17,577 nucleotides of DNA from Anaerolineae bacterium (GTDB taxonomy: Bacteria; Chloroflexota; Anaerolineae; Aggregatilineales; Phototrophicaceae), in assembly GCA_020848855.1 (NCBI GenBank), contig JADLHH010000020.1, forward strand, positions 1 to 17,577, written 5' to 3'. Below the pieces are notes generated by a model that had not been told where the DNA came from, ran no database searches, and saw only the letters and a program-made list of their open reading frames with translations. Numbering within the stretch: the stretch's first letter is position 1; the number at the start of each line of letters is the position of its first letter. Shown here in pieces: positions 1 to 7,006 of the stretch. A program made the translations under genes and the position numbers.

Positions 1-783
1 ATCTATTCGGTGCTGGGGACGTTCACGCGCACCATTTACTTCAATCCGGAGACGGTTCCGGCGTTCCAGGACAAGCTGGTGCGCGAAGCGGTCTCGTATG
101 GCTTCGACCGCGAAGCCGTCGTCAATGCCATCTACGGACCGGAAGGCGCGGTCGCGTGGCAGATGTTCAACCCGGATCACTGGGGATATAACCCCGACGC
201 GCGCGTGATCCCGTATGACCCGGAAATCGCTCGCCAGAAACTGGCTGAGGCGGGCTGGGCAGACACCGACGGCGACGGCATCGTCGAAAAGGACGGCGCG
301 CCGCTCACCTTCACCGTCATCTGCGAATCGAATGCGACCGCTGTGGACGCGCAGGCGTTCCAGGACTATATGGCGGAAATCGGCATCGGCGTCTCGATTG
401 AGGTGCAGGAGCGCGCGGTCTGGCGCGAGCATCGCGCCGCTGGCGAGTGGGAATCGTTCCTCGGCTGGGACGGCGACGCCATTCAGGAGCTTTCGCTCAT
501 CAATCGCGGCACGGGCGGCTGGCAGAATCTCTCTAACCCGCGCATCGACGAGCTGCTTCAGGTGATGTCGTCAGCGCTCGACCCGCAGGATCGCGCGGAT
601 GCCGCGCAGGAAATCGTCGCCATCTCGCGCGAAGAGGCGTATGCTATCCCGTACTATTATTATCAGAGCAAGATCGCGGTTCGGGATACCATCCAGGGGC
701 TGCAAATCCCCCCGACCAATGCTGATTTCCAGGCGACGGGCGTGTTCTATCATCTCGAAGACCTGTATATGGTGTCCGAGTAA
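1..783 (+). CDS. Peptide ABC transporter substrate-binding protein, family 5 (C-terminal part)
   Basis: The reading frame is open from the first base, so the gene begins upstream; about 260 C-terminal residues are visible of a protein that is usually 500-600 residues long. The visible part has the features of the SBP_bac_5 (OppA/DppA) C-terminal lobe: a 'REAVSYGFDRE' helix region, the 'KLAEAGW..TDGDGI..KDG' calcium-loop-like segment, and a 'YAIPYYYY' segment near the end. Family members are extracytoplasmic receptors that bind di- or oligopeptides, or sometimes nickel or sugars, and deliver them to the permease pair. It is followed after 89 nt by two Opp/Dpp-type permeases on the same strand, which supports a peptide role. 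The signal peptide and lipobox would lie outside the window. The ligand cannot be predicted from this fragment. Confidence 0.9.
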   Translation: MYSVLGTFTRTIYFNPETVPAFQDKLVREAVSYGFDREAVVNAIYGPEGAVAWQMFNPDHWGYNPDARVIPYDPEIARQKLAEAGWADTDGDGIVEKDGAPLTFTVICESNATAVDAQAFQDYMAEIGIGVSIEVQERAVWREHRAAGEWESFLGWDGDAIQELSLINRGTGGWQNLSNPRIDELLQVMSSALDPQDRADAAQEIVAISREEAYAIPYYYYQSKIAVRDTIQGLQIPPTNADFQATGVFYHLEDLYMVSE

Positions 784-792
784 GGGTAACGA

Positions 793-830
793 AGCCGGGG
801 CGCACCAGCGCGAGACGGTGTGCCCCGGCT
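793..830 (+). promoter_or_regulatory. Strong intergenic RNA hairpin between binding-protein and permease genes
   Basis: Arms 793-806 and 817-830 pair over 14 bp with one G-U pair and a 10-nt loop. No U-run follows, so it is not a classical intrinsic terminator. It starts 10 nt after the stop codon of the substrate-binding protein gene. In ABC operons such as malEFG, hairpins at this place stabilise the upstream mRNA or attenuate downstream transcription, so that more binding protein than permease is made. That role is inferred from position. Confidence 0.7.
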
Positions 831-857
831 AGTCGCTTGTAACGCTGATTGTGCCGT

Positions 858-862
858 AAGGA
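858..862 (+). promoter_or_regulatory. Ribosome binding site deciding the start of the first permease
   Basis: AAGGA lies 10 nt before a GTG at 873 and favours that GTG over an upstream in-frame TTG at 849, which has no comparable site. The protein then begins MHRVIIRRV, a short basic N-terminus directly before the first membrane helix, as is usual for DppB/OppB proteins. Confidence 0.55.
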
Positions 863-872
863 TTGTGCCTTC

Positions 873-1850
873 GTGCATCGTGTGATCATCCGCCGCGTGG
901 TCGTGTCCATTCCCGTGCTGCTGCTGACGACGCTGCTTTCGTTCACGCTCATGCGGCTGGCTCCCGGCGACCCGGTCGATATGTATCTTAGTTCGGAGCA
1001 GCAGAGTGCCCCACCAGAGACGGTCGCGCGCATCCGCGAGGAATTGGGGCTGAACGACCCGATCTCCGTGCAGTATATGCGCTGGCTGGGGCGGGCGCTG
1101 CAGGGTGATCTGGGTTTTTCGTATCAGGATCGGCTGCCGGTGCTGGGGCGCGTCCTGCAGACCCTGCCGGCGTCCATCTCGCTGATGGGCGCGTCGCTGC
1201 TGCTGGCGATGTTGGTGGGCATCGGCATCGGCGTGTTTTCAGCATGGCGGCAGCATTCGCTGTTTGACCATGTGATGACGGTGCTGGCGTTCGTCGGTTA
1301 TGCCATCCCATCGTTCTTTTTGGCGCTGCTGCTGCTGTACGGCTTCAGTTATGAACTCAATCTGCTGCCTTCCAACGGGATGCGCTCGCTGCGTCCAGGC
1401 GGATACAGCCCGTTCGTCGACCTGCTGCGGCATTACATCCTGCCGGTCTCGGCGCTGGCGATTCACAACGTCGTCATCTGGATTCGCTACCAGCGCAATA
1501 ATCTGGTCGAAGAACTGGGCAAAGATTACCTGACGACGGCGCGCGCCAAAGGGCTGCCGGAAAGCGTCGTCCGGCGGCACGCCTGGCGCAATTCGCTGAT
1601 CCCGATCTCGACGCTGCTCGGCTTGAGCATCGCCGAACTGGTTGGCGGCTCGTTCATCATCGAATCGATCTTCGGCTGGCCCGGCATGGGACGGTTGGGC
1701 ATCGACTCGATCAACTCGCGCGATTATCCGGTGTCGATGGGTATTTTGCTGGTGTCGTCGGTGATGATCCTGGTCGGTAATCTGGTGGCGGACTTGCTGT
1801 ATGCCTGGCTCGACCCGCGCGTCAGCTACGAAAGCCGAGCGAGCCGATGA
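873..1850 (+). CDS. Peptide ABC transporter permease, DppB/OppB type
   Basis: This is one of the two membrane subunits of a peptide-class ABC importer, 325 residues with the chosen GTG start. The first membrane helix (about residues 8-28) is followed by 'LMRLAPGDPV', a hallmark of the DppB/OppB family, and then by a periplasmic segment with 'LGLNDPISVQYMRWL'. Further hydrophobic helices follow. The cytoplasmic EAA loop (about residues 218-243, 'TTARAKGLPE' then 'RNSLIP') is the contact site for the ATPase subunit. 'FGWPGMGRLGIDSI' near the C-terminus is also typical. The stop codon overlaps the start of the next permease (ATGA), indicating translational coupling. Substrate class (peptide, nickel or opine) is not decided by the sequence; the peptidases downstream favour peptides. 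Confidence 0.93.
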   Translation: MHRVIIRRVVVSIPVLLLTTLLSFTLMRLAPGDPVDMYLSSEQQSAPPETVARIREELGLNDPISVQYMRWLGRALQGDLGFSYQDRLPVLGRVLQTLPASISLMGASLLLAMLVGIGIGVFSAWRQHSLFDHVMTVLAFVGYAIPSFFLALLLLYGFSYELNLLPSNGMRSLRPGGYSPFVDLLRHYILPVSALAIHNVVIWIRYQRNNLVEELGKDYLTTARAKGLPESVVRRHAWRNSLIPISTLLGLSIAELVGGSFIIESIFGWPGMGRLGIDSINSRDYPVSMGILLVSSVMILVGNLVADLLYAWLDPRVSYESRASR

Positions 1851-2749
1851 GCGCGGCAGCGGTCGTGAAGTTCGAGGCGCTTCGGGTTCAGCACAAGTCG
1901 CGCTCGTGGTGGGGGCTGGTGTGGTGGCGCTTCCGGCACAACCGCATCGGCGCGATCGGTCTCGCTATCCTCATTCTGCTGGTCTTCGGCGGGGTTGCTG
2001 CGCCGCTGCTCTCGTCCTACGACCCTGACAAAGTAGAACTGGGCGACGAATTCCGCCTTCAGCCGCCGTCGCTGCAGCACCGCTTCGGCACCGATCATCT
2101 GGGGCGCGACATGTGGACGCGCACGCTGTACGGCACGCGGGTCTCGCTGACAGTCGCGTTTCTGGCGACCGGCATTTCGGTATCCATCGGCGTGCTGGTC
2201 GGCTCGCTGGCGGGGTTTTACGGCGGGCTGCTGGATGGCTTTCTGATGCGTATGGTCGACGTGCTGCTGTCGATGCCGACTTTTTTCGTGATCGTGATTC
2301 TGCAGGCGGTGATCCCGAATCCGGGTATCGGCAACGTGATTGTGTTTATCGGCATCACCAGTTGGATGACGACCTCGCGGGTGGTGCGCGGGCAGATTCT
2401 GGTCGAGCGCGAGAAGGATTACGTCACGGCGGCGCGCAGCGTCGGCGCATCCGGCGGGTGGATCATGATCCGTCACCTGCTGCCGAACATTATGGCGGTG
2501 GTGATCGTGGCGGCGTCGCTGCAGGTGGGCGCGGCGATCCTGCTCGAAGCAGCACTCAGCTACCTGGGCTTCGGCGTGCAGCTTCCGACCGCGTCGTGGG
2601 GGTCTATGTTGAACGAGTCGCGGCGCTATCTCTCGTCGGGCTTCTGGATGGCGTTCTACCCCGGCGTGTTTCTGTGTGTGACGGTGCTGGCGTTCAATTT
2701 CGTGGGAGATGGACTTGCCGGGGCGCTGAACCCGGTCAAAGGGCGGTGA
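1847..2749 (+). CDS. Peptide ABC transporter permease, DppC/OppC type
   Basis: This is the second membrane subunit, 300 residues, the normal size for the family. The N-terminal cytoplasmic segment and first helix are followed by 'FGTDHLGRDMWTRTLYG', the diagnostic OppC/DppC motif before the permease domain. The EAA loop is at about residues 193-215 ('TAARSVGASG' and 'HLLPN'). The C-terminal 'YLGFGVQLPTASWG' segment is also characteristic. The ATG overlaps the stop of the DppB-type gene by 4 nt. No OppD/OppF ATPase gene follows, so the ATPases must be upstream of the window or supplied by another locus. Confidence 0.93.
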   Translation: MSAAAVVKFEALRVQHKSRSWWGLVWWRFRHNRIGAIGLAILILLVFGGVAAPLLSSYDPDKVELGDEFRLQPPSLQHRFGTDHLGRDMWTRTLYGTRVSLTVAFLATGISVSIGVLVGSLAGFYGGLLDGFLMRMVDVLLSMPTFFVIVILQAVIPNPGIGNVIVFIGITSWMTTSRVVRGQILVEREKDYVTAARSVGASGGWIMIRHLLPNIMAVVIVAASLQVGAAILLEAALSYLGFGVQLPTASWGSMLNESRRYLSSGFWMAFYPGVFLCVTVLAFNFVGDGLAGALNPVKGR

Positions 2750-2753
2750 GTAC

Positions 2754-3791
2754 GTGACGGCAATGGACGAAATTTCGGAGCGCGCTGCAAGGCTGCACCG
2801 GTCGGCGATTGTCATCGACGGGCACAGCGACATTCTGAAGGCAGTCGCCGATGGTACGGTGCGGCTGGGCGAGCGCACGGTCGTCGAGGGCATCACCACG
2901 CGCGATGTGCGCGGGCATTACGATTTGCCGCGCTGGCTGGATGGCGGGATTACCGCACAGGTGTGCGCGCTGTATATCGACCGTCACCTGCTGCACCAGC
3001 CGGTGATCCGCGGGCTGGATATGGCAGCCGCCGCATACGAGGAGATCGCCGCCAACGATCAGCTTGTGCTGGCGACGACCACCGACGAAATCCGGCAGGC
3101 GAAGCGCGACGGCAAGGTCGCCATCGTCCTCAGCTTCGAGGGCGCCGACCCGCTCGGCGGCACGCTGCGTTATCTGCCGCTGTATTACCGCCTCGGCGTG
3201 CGCATGGCGAGCCTGACCCATGCCCGGCGCAACTTCTTTTCGGGCGGCGTCGAACGCGGCATGGACGAGAAAGCCGGGCTGTCGACGCTGGGGCGCGAGG
3301 CGATCCGGCGCTTTGACGACCTGGGGATCGTCATCGACCTGCGCCACATGGACGCGAAGGCGATCTTCGAGACGATGGAGATCACGCATAACCCGGTGAT
3401 CATGTCGCACGTCAACGCGCGGCAGGCGTTCCCGCTCGACCCCGACGACGCGCCGCATCATCCCTTCACCGCCGACAAGGGTATCGACCGTATCGGTATG
3501 ATGCGCCAGATCGGCGAATCAGGCGGGGTAGTGTGCATCATTTTCTGGAAACAGGGCACGGTCGACGCCATCGTCGACGATATCGTCTACGTCGCTGACC
3601 AGATCGGTGTGGCGCACGCCGGGCTGGGCACTGATCTGTACGGCTTCGACGCTGCGCCCGTCGGCGCGGAAGATGTCTCGTGCTTCCCGCGTATCACCGA
3701 GCGTCTGCTCCAGCGCGGGTACTCCGATGACGAGGTGCTTGGCGTTCTGGGTGGCAACCTGATGCGCGTGTTCGATCAGGTATGGAAGTGA
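2754..3791 (+). CDS. M19 family dipeptidase (membrane/renal dipeptidase-like)
   Basis: This zinc dipeptidase of the amidohydrolase fold cleaves dipeptides, including ones with a D-residue at the C-terminal side. Expected zinc ligands are present: H24 and D26 (in 'IDGHSD'), E129 ('LSFEGAD'), H198 ('IDLRHMD') and H219 ('MSHVNAR'). The length of 345 residues is typical. There is no signal peptide, so it is probably cytosolic and acts on peptides after import. The GTG start lies 4 nt after the DppC-type stop; an ATG at 2763 is an alternative. Its position between a peptide permease and an M20 peptidase supports a peptide catabolic role. Confidence 0.92.
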   Translation: MTAMDEISERAARLHRSAIVIDGHSDILKAVADGTVRLGERTVVEGITTRDVRGHYDLPRWLDGGITAQVCALYIDRHLLHQPVIRGLDMAAAAYEEIAANDQLVLATTTDEIRQAKRDGKVAIVLSFEGADPLGGTLRYLPLYYRLGVRMASLTHARRNFFSGGVERGMDEKAGLSTLGREAIRRFDDLGIVIDLRHMDAKAIFETMEITHNPVIMSHVNARQAFPLDPDDAPHHPFTADKGIDRIGMMRQIGESGGVVCIIFWKQGTVDAIVDDIVYVADQIGVAHAGLGTDLYGFDAAPVGAEDVSCFPRITERLLQRGYSDDEVLGVLGGNLMRVFDQVWK

Positions 3792-3796
3792 GGGCA

Positions 3797-5065
3797 ATGA
3801 TGATTGACCTGGCACTGAAGGAACTCCTGCTGGCGGATATCGATGCCGCCGAGCCGGAGATTATTGGCACGCTCCAGCGGCTGGTGCAGTTTGCGACCAT
3901 CAACCCGCCGGGGAACGAAGGCGGGCATCAGGCGTTCGTGGCGGCGGAACTCGAAGCACTCGGCTTGGAAGTAGCGATGGTCGAAGCGCAGCCGGGACGC
4001 CCCAATGTGATCGGCGTGCTTAAGGGGACAGGCGGCGGCAAAAATCTGCTGCATTACGCCGGTCATGCCGATGTCGTCACGGCGGGCGACGAGAGCAAGT
4101 GGGCATACCCACCGTTCGCGGGCGAAGTCCACGATGGCTGGCTTTACGGGCGCGGCGCGGTTGACCATAAAGCGCCAATCGCGGCGTCGCTCGGCGCGCT
4201 GCGCGCCATCGTGACCAACGGCATCCGGCTTCAGGGCGACCTGATCTTTCTCGTTCCGGTGGACGAAGAATGTGGCAGCTACGCCGGCACGAAATACCTG
4301 CTGGAACAGAACCTGCTGTATGGCGATATGGGTATCTACGCTTCCGCCGGGTTCCTGCCGGAGATTCTGATCTCGTGCGCCGGTTCGGTGCAGTTCGAAG
4401 TCACCGTGCGCGGGCGCACGGCGCACGGCGGCTGGTCGCACAAGGGGATTAATGCCATCGAGAAAGCCAGCAAGCTGGTGCTGGCGCTGCAGTCGATGGG
4501 CTTTACGACCGTCAACCCGATGTGGAAACCCGAACACGAGAAAGACCGGCTTGCGCCGTCGCGCACCGGCGCGATGACCGTGACCCAAATCGAGAGCAGC
4601 AGCCCCGCCGGTTCGGTGCCGGATGTCTGCGTGCTGCGGGCGACTCGCCGCTTAGTGCCCAACGAGACGGTCGCCGAGGCGAAAGCGCAGATCGAGGCGG
4701 TGGTGGATCGTCTGCGCCAGGATGACCCGAACTTCAACGCCGAGATTCGCTATGTCGCGGCGGTCAACGGGCTGAACACCGCGCCGGATGACCCGCTGGT
4801 GCAGCACGTCTCGGAAGCTGTCCGCGATATCGGGCTGGAGCCGATGATCGGCGGCAGTTCGGGCGGTTTCGACGCGCGCTGGATCGTCGATAAGCTGGGG
4901 ATTCCGTTCGTCAGCTACGGGGCAGGCTGGAACGGTCCCGACGGCAAGCTGTGTCTGCACGTCGAAAACGAGGCGATCACCATCGCCGACCTTATGGGGA
5001 TGACGCGCGCCTACGCCATGATCATGCTGCGCGTGTGTGGTATCAGTGATCGTGTGACTGCCTAG
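3797..5065 (+). CDS. M20 family metallopeptidase (ArgE/DapE/CPG2-like)
   Basis: This is a di-zinc amide hydrolase of about 422 residues. Counted from the ATG at 3797, the metal-binding residues are H90 and D92 ('GHADVV'), D123 ('GRGAVDHK'), E157/E158 ('DEECG') and a C-terminal His in 'LHVENEA'. A dimerisation domain follows the 'GRTAHGGWSHKG' segment. Family members remove amino acids or acyl groups from peptides and N-acyl amino acids; the exact substrate cannot be assigned between ArgE, DapE, dipeptidase and carboxypeptidase types. An in-frame ATG at 3782 overlaps the previous gene; GAGGG at 3790-3794 better suits 3797 or 3800. The gene sits between the M19 dipeptidase and the regulator, consistent with stepwise peptide degradation. 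Confidence 0.9.
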   Translation: MMIDLALKELLLADIDAAEPEIIGTLQRLVQFATINPPGNEGGHQAFVAAELEALGLEVAMVEAQPGRPNVIGVLKGTGGGKNLLHYAGHADVVTAGDESKWAYPPFAGEVHDGWLYGRGAVDHKAPIAASLGALRAIVTNGIRLQGDLIFLVPVDEECGSYAGTKYLLEQNLLYGDMGIYASAGFLPEILISCAGSVQFEVTVRGRTAHGGWSHKGINAIEKASKLVLALQSMGFTTVNPMWKPEHEKDRLAPSRTGAMTVTQIESSSPAGSVPDVCVLRATRRLVPNETVAEAKAQIEAVVDRLRQDDPNFNAEIRYVAAVNGLNTAPDDPLVQHVSEAVRDIGLEPMIGGSSGGFDARWIVDKLGIPFVSYGAGWNGPDGKLCLHVENEAITIADLMGMTRAYAMIMLRVCGISDRVTA

Positions 5066-5080
5066 CGAAACAGGTGCGCC

Positions 5081-5881
5081 ATGACAGAACTTATTCCAGA
5101 CGCTCCAACACCGCTTTATGTGCAGCTTGCCAACATGCTGCGCGAGCAGATCGCCGGTGGGCAGCTTTCGCCCGGTGCGGCGCTGCCCAGCGAGCCTGAC
5201 CTGATGCAAACCTACAACGTCAGCCGGACGACGGTGCGGCAGGCGCTTACGCTGCTGGCGGACGACAACATCATCGTCAAGGTGCAGGGCAAAGGATCGT
5301 TCATCCAGCAGCCTGCCATTACCCAGGATTTGATATCGCTGCAGACCGTTAGCGAAGTCCTGACCAGTGCCGGGCTGGTGCCGCAGGTCAGGGTGCTGAT
5401 GGTCGATATGCAGGCGGCGATCACGCCCTACATCCGGCAGCAGTTACAGGTCGAGCCGGACGAGACGGTCGTGTGTGTGAAGCGGGTGCATCTGGTCGAG
5501 GATCATCCCATCGCCTTCGCGGTGATCTATCTCTCCGGCAAGTTCGACTGGCGCTTTTCGGTCGAAGACCTGAAGCAGCAGTCGATTTACGCCTGGCTGG
5601 AGACGAAATCGAATATTCTGGTTGACCGGGGACGGCAGGTCATCCGCGCGACCGCCGCGACCGAAGAGGTCGCCAGCCTGCTCGACCTGTACGTTGGGTC
5701 GCCGGTGCTGAAGGTCGAGAACACCTCGACCACCGAAGACGGCACGCCCATCGACTTTACCGAGTTCTATTTCTTACCCGACCGTTATTCGCTGGTCGTA
5801 TCCCTGCACCGTACCCATCAGGGGATTTCGCTGACGAATGTTGAAGCCGAGGTCGCCGCGCTGGCTGGCGAGTCGGATTGA
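5081..5881 (+). CDS. GntR family transcriptional regulator, HutC/UTRA subfamily
   Basis: The N-terminal winged helix-turn-helix (about residues 10-77) has 'PLYVQLANMLREQI', 'LPSEPDLMQTYNVSRTTVRQ' and the wing motif 'VQGKGSFI', all typical of GntR. Residues of about 95-250 form a UTRA ligand-binding domain with the usual strand pattern ('VCVKRVHL', 'YLSGKFDWRF', 'SIYAWLE', 'FTEFYFLPDRY'). It most likely represses or activates this operon in response to a peptide-derived amino acid or intermediate; the ligand is unknown. It lies 15 nt after the M20 gene and 24 nt before the racemase-like gene, so it appears to be made within the operon it may control. Confidence 0.93.
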   Translation: MTELIPDAPTPLYVQLANMLREQIAGGQLSPGAALPSEPDLMQTYNVSRTTVRQALTLLADDNIIVKVQGKGSFIQQPAITQDLISLQTVSEVLTSAGLVPQVRVLMVDMQAAITPYIRQQLQVEPDETVVCVKRVHLVEDHPIAFAVIYLSGKFDWRFSVEDLKQQSIYAWLETKSNILVDRGRQVIRATAATEEVASLLDLYVGSPVLKVENTSTTEDGTPIDFTEFYFLPDRYSLVVSLHRTHQGISLTNVEAEVAALAGESD

Positions 5882-5905
5882 CCGTCTCTCAGGAGAAAAC
5901 AGTAG

Positions 5906-6919
5906 ATGAGCAAGCGCTTGATCATCACCAGTGATTCACACACGCAGGGCGAGCCGACCCGGCTCGTCATCGGCGGTGTGATTCACTATCCCGGCAAAAC
6001 GATGCGCGAGAAGCAGCAGTACGTTGCTCGCGAGCTTGACGTGGTGCGGCGCAGCCTGATGAGCGAGCCGCGCGGTCACCATGATATGTTCGGCGGTTTC
6101 ATCACCGAGCCGGCGACCGACACCGGCGATCTCGGCATTATCTTCATGGACAACCAGGGCTATCTCAACATGTGCGGGCATGGCACGATCGGGCTGTGCA
6201 CGACGGTCGTTGAACTGGGGCTGGTGACAGTGACGCCGCCGCGCACCGAAATTCACATTGATTCCCCTGCCGGGCGGGTCGAAGGCTATGCCATCACCGA
6301 GAACGGTCGCGTTGTGCGCGCCGGGTTCCAGAACGTCCCGGCATTCTGCCTGAGCGCGCGCGAGAAGCTGCAGGTTGAGGGTATCGGAGAAGTCGAGGTG
6401 GGTATCGCCTACGGCGGCAATTTCTTCGCCATCCTGCCCGCCGAATCGGTGGGACTGCGGCTGGAAATCGATAATCAGCTCGCCATTCGCACACTTGGCA
6501 CAGCGATCAAGCGCGCCGCCAACGAGCAGCTTATGGTGCAGCACCCGCAGATGCCGGACGTGGGCGGGGTCGATATTGTCACGTTCTACGGCGCGGCGGT
6601 AAATCCGGGCGCGTCCTATCGCAACGTTCACGTTTTCGCCAACGGGCAGGTGGATCGCTCGCCGGGCGGTACGGGAACGTCGGCGATGCTGGCGTACCTG
6701 ATCGCCATCGGCGAGATTACGCCGGAGATGGAAGTCACGTCCGAAGGGCTGGCGGGCGGCTGCTTCAAGGGCAAAATCGTGCGGCAGTGGGGCGAAGGCG
6801 GCGTGACGTTCTACACGCCCGACATTTCCGGCGTCGCCCACATGACCGGGATTCACTACTTCACGCTGGACACCGACGACCCGATGCTGGCAGGACTCGT
6901 CCGCGAGCCGCAGGGCTGA
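5906..6919 (+). CDS. Proline racemase / hydroxyproline epimerase family protein with altered second catalytic site
   Basis: The 337-residue protein belongs to the proline racemase superfamily (proline racemase, 4-hydroxyproline 2-epimerase, trans-3-hydroxyproline dehydratase). The first catalytic motif is intact: C90 in 'MCGHGTIG'. 'YGGNFFAI' (about 169-176) and 'DRSPGGTGTSA' (250-260) are also recognisable. The second motif normally reads SPCGTGT in racemases and epimerases, or SP-T-G in dehydratases, but here residue 254 is Gly (codon GGC at 6665-6667). A cofactor-free two-base racemisation would therefore be impaired, so the reaction is uncertain. AGGAG lies 10 nt before the ATG. As the last gene of the peptide operon, it probably acts on an amino acid released by the peptidases. 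Confidence 0.88.
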   Translation: MSKRLIITSDSHTQGEPTRLVIGGVIHYPGKTMREKQQYVARELDVVRRSLMSEPRGHHDMFGGFITEPATDTGDLGIIFMDNQGYLNMCGHGTIGLCTTVVELGLVTVTPPRTEIHIDSPAGRVEGYAITENGRVVRAGFQNVPAFCLSAREKLQVEGIGEVEVGIAYGGNFFAILPAESVGLRLEIDNQLAIRTLGTAIKRAANEQLMVQHPQMPDVGGVDIVTFYGAAVNPGASYRNVHVFANGQVDRSPGGTGTSAMLAYLIAIGEITPEMEVTSEGLAGGCFKGKIVRQWGEGGVTFYTPDISGVAHMTGIHYFTLDTDDPMLAGLVREPQG

Positions 6920-6949
6920 GCTTTACCGCGCTTCCTGGCAGCATCACGC

Positions 6950-6986
6950 AAAAAAAGAGGGGAGAGCCATCGTGGCTCTCCCCTCT
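6950..6986 (-). terminator. Rho-independent terminator of the SnoaL-domain gene block
   Basis: Perfect 13-bp arms 6956-6968 and 6974-6986 surround a 5-nt loop. On the - strand the stem is followed by a run of seven U (A-run 6950-6956 on the + strand). It lies 20 nt after the stop codon of the NmrA-SnoaL gene. In the + direction the stem has no U-run, but it may still slow read-through from the convergent peptide operon, whose last stop is at 6919. Confidence 0.9.
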
Positions 6987-7006
6987 GCGTGGAGCAGTCA
7001 GGCGGT

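Noticed and set aside
1826..2899. A 357-residue - strand open frame opposite the DppC-type permease
   Set aside because: The + strand frame has unmistakable OppC motifs; the antisense product is His/Arg-rich and has no recognisable fold.
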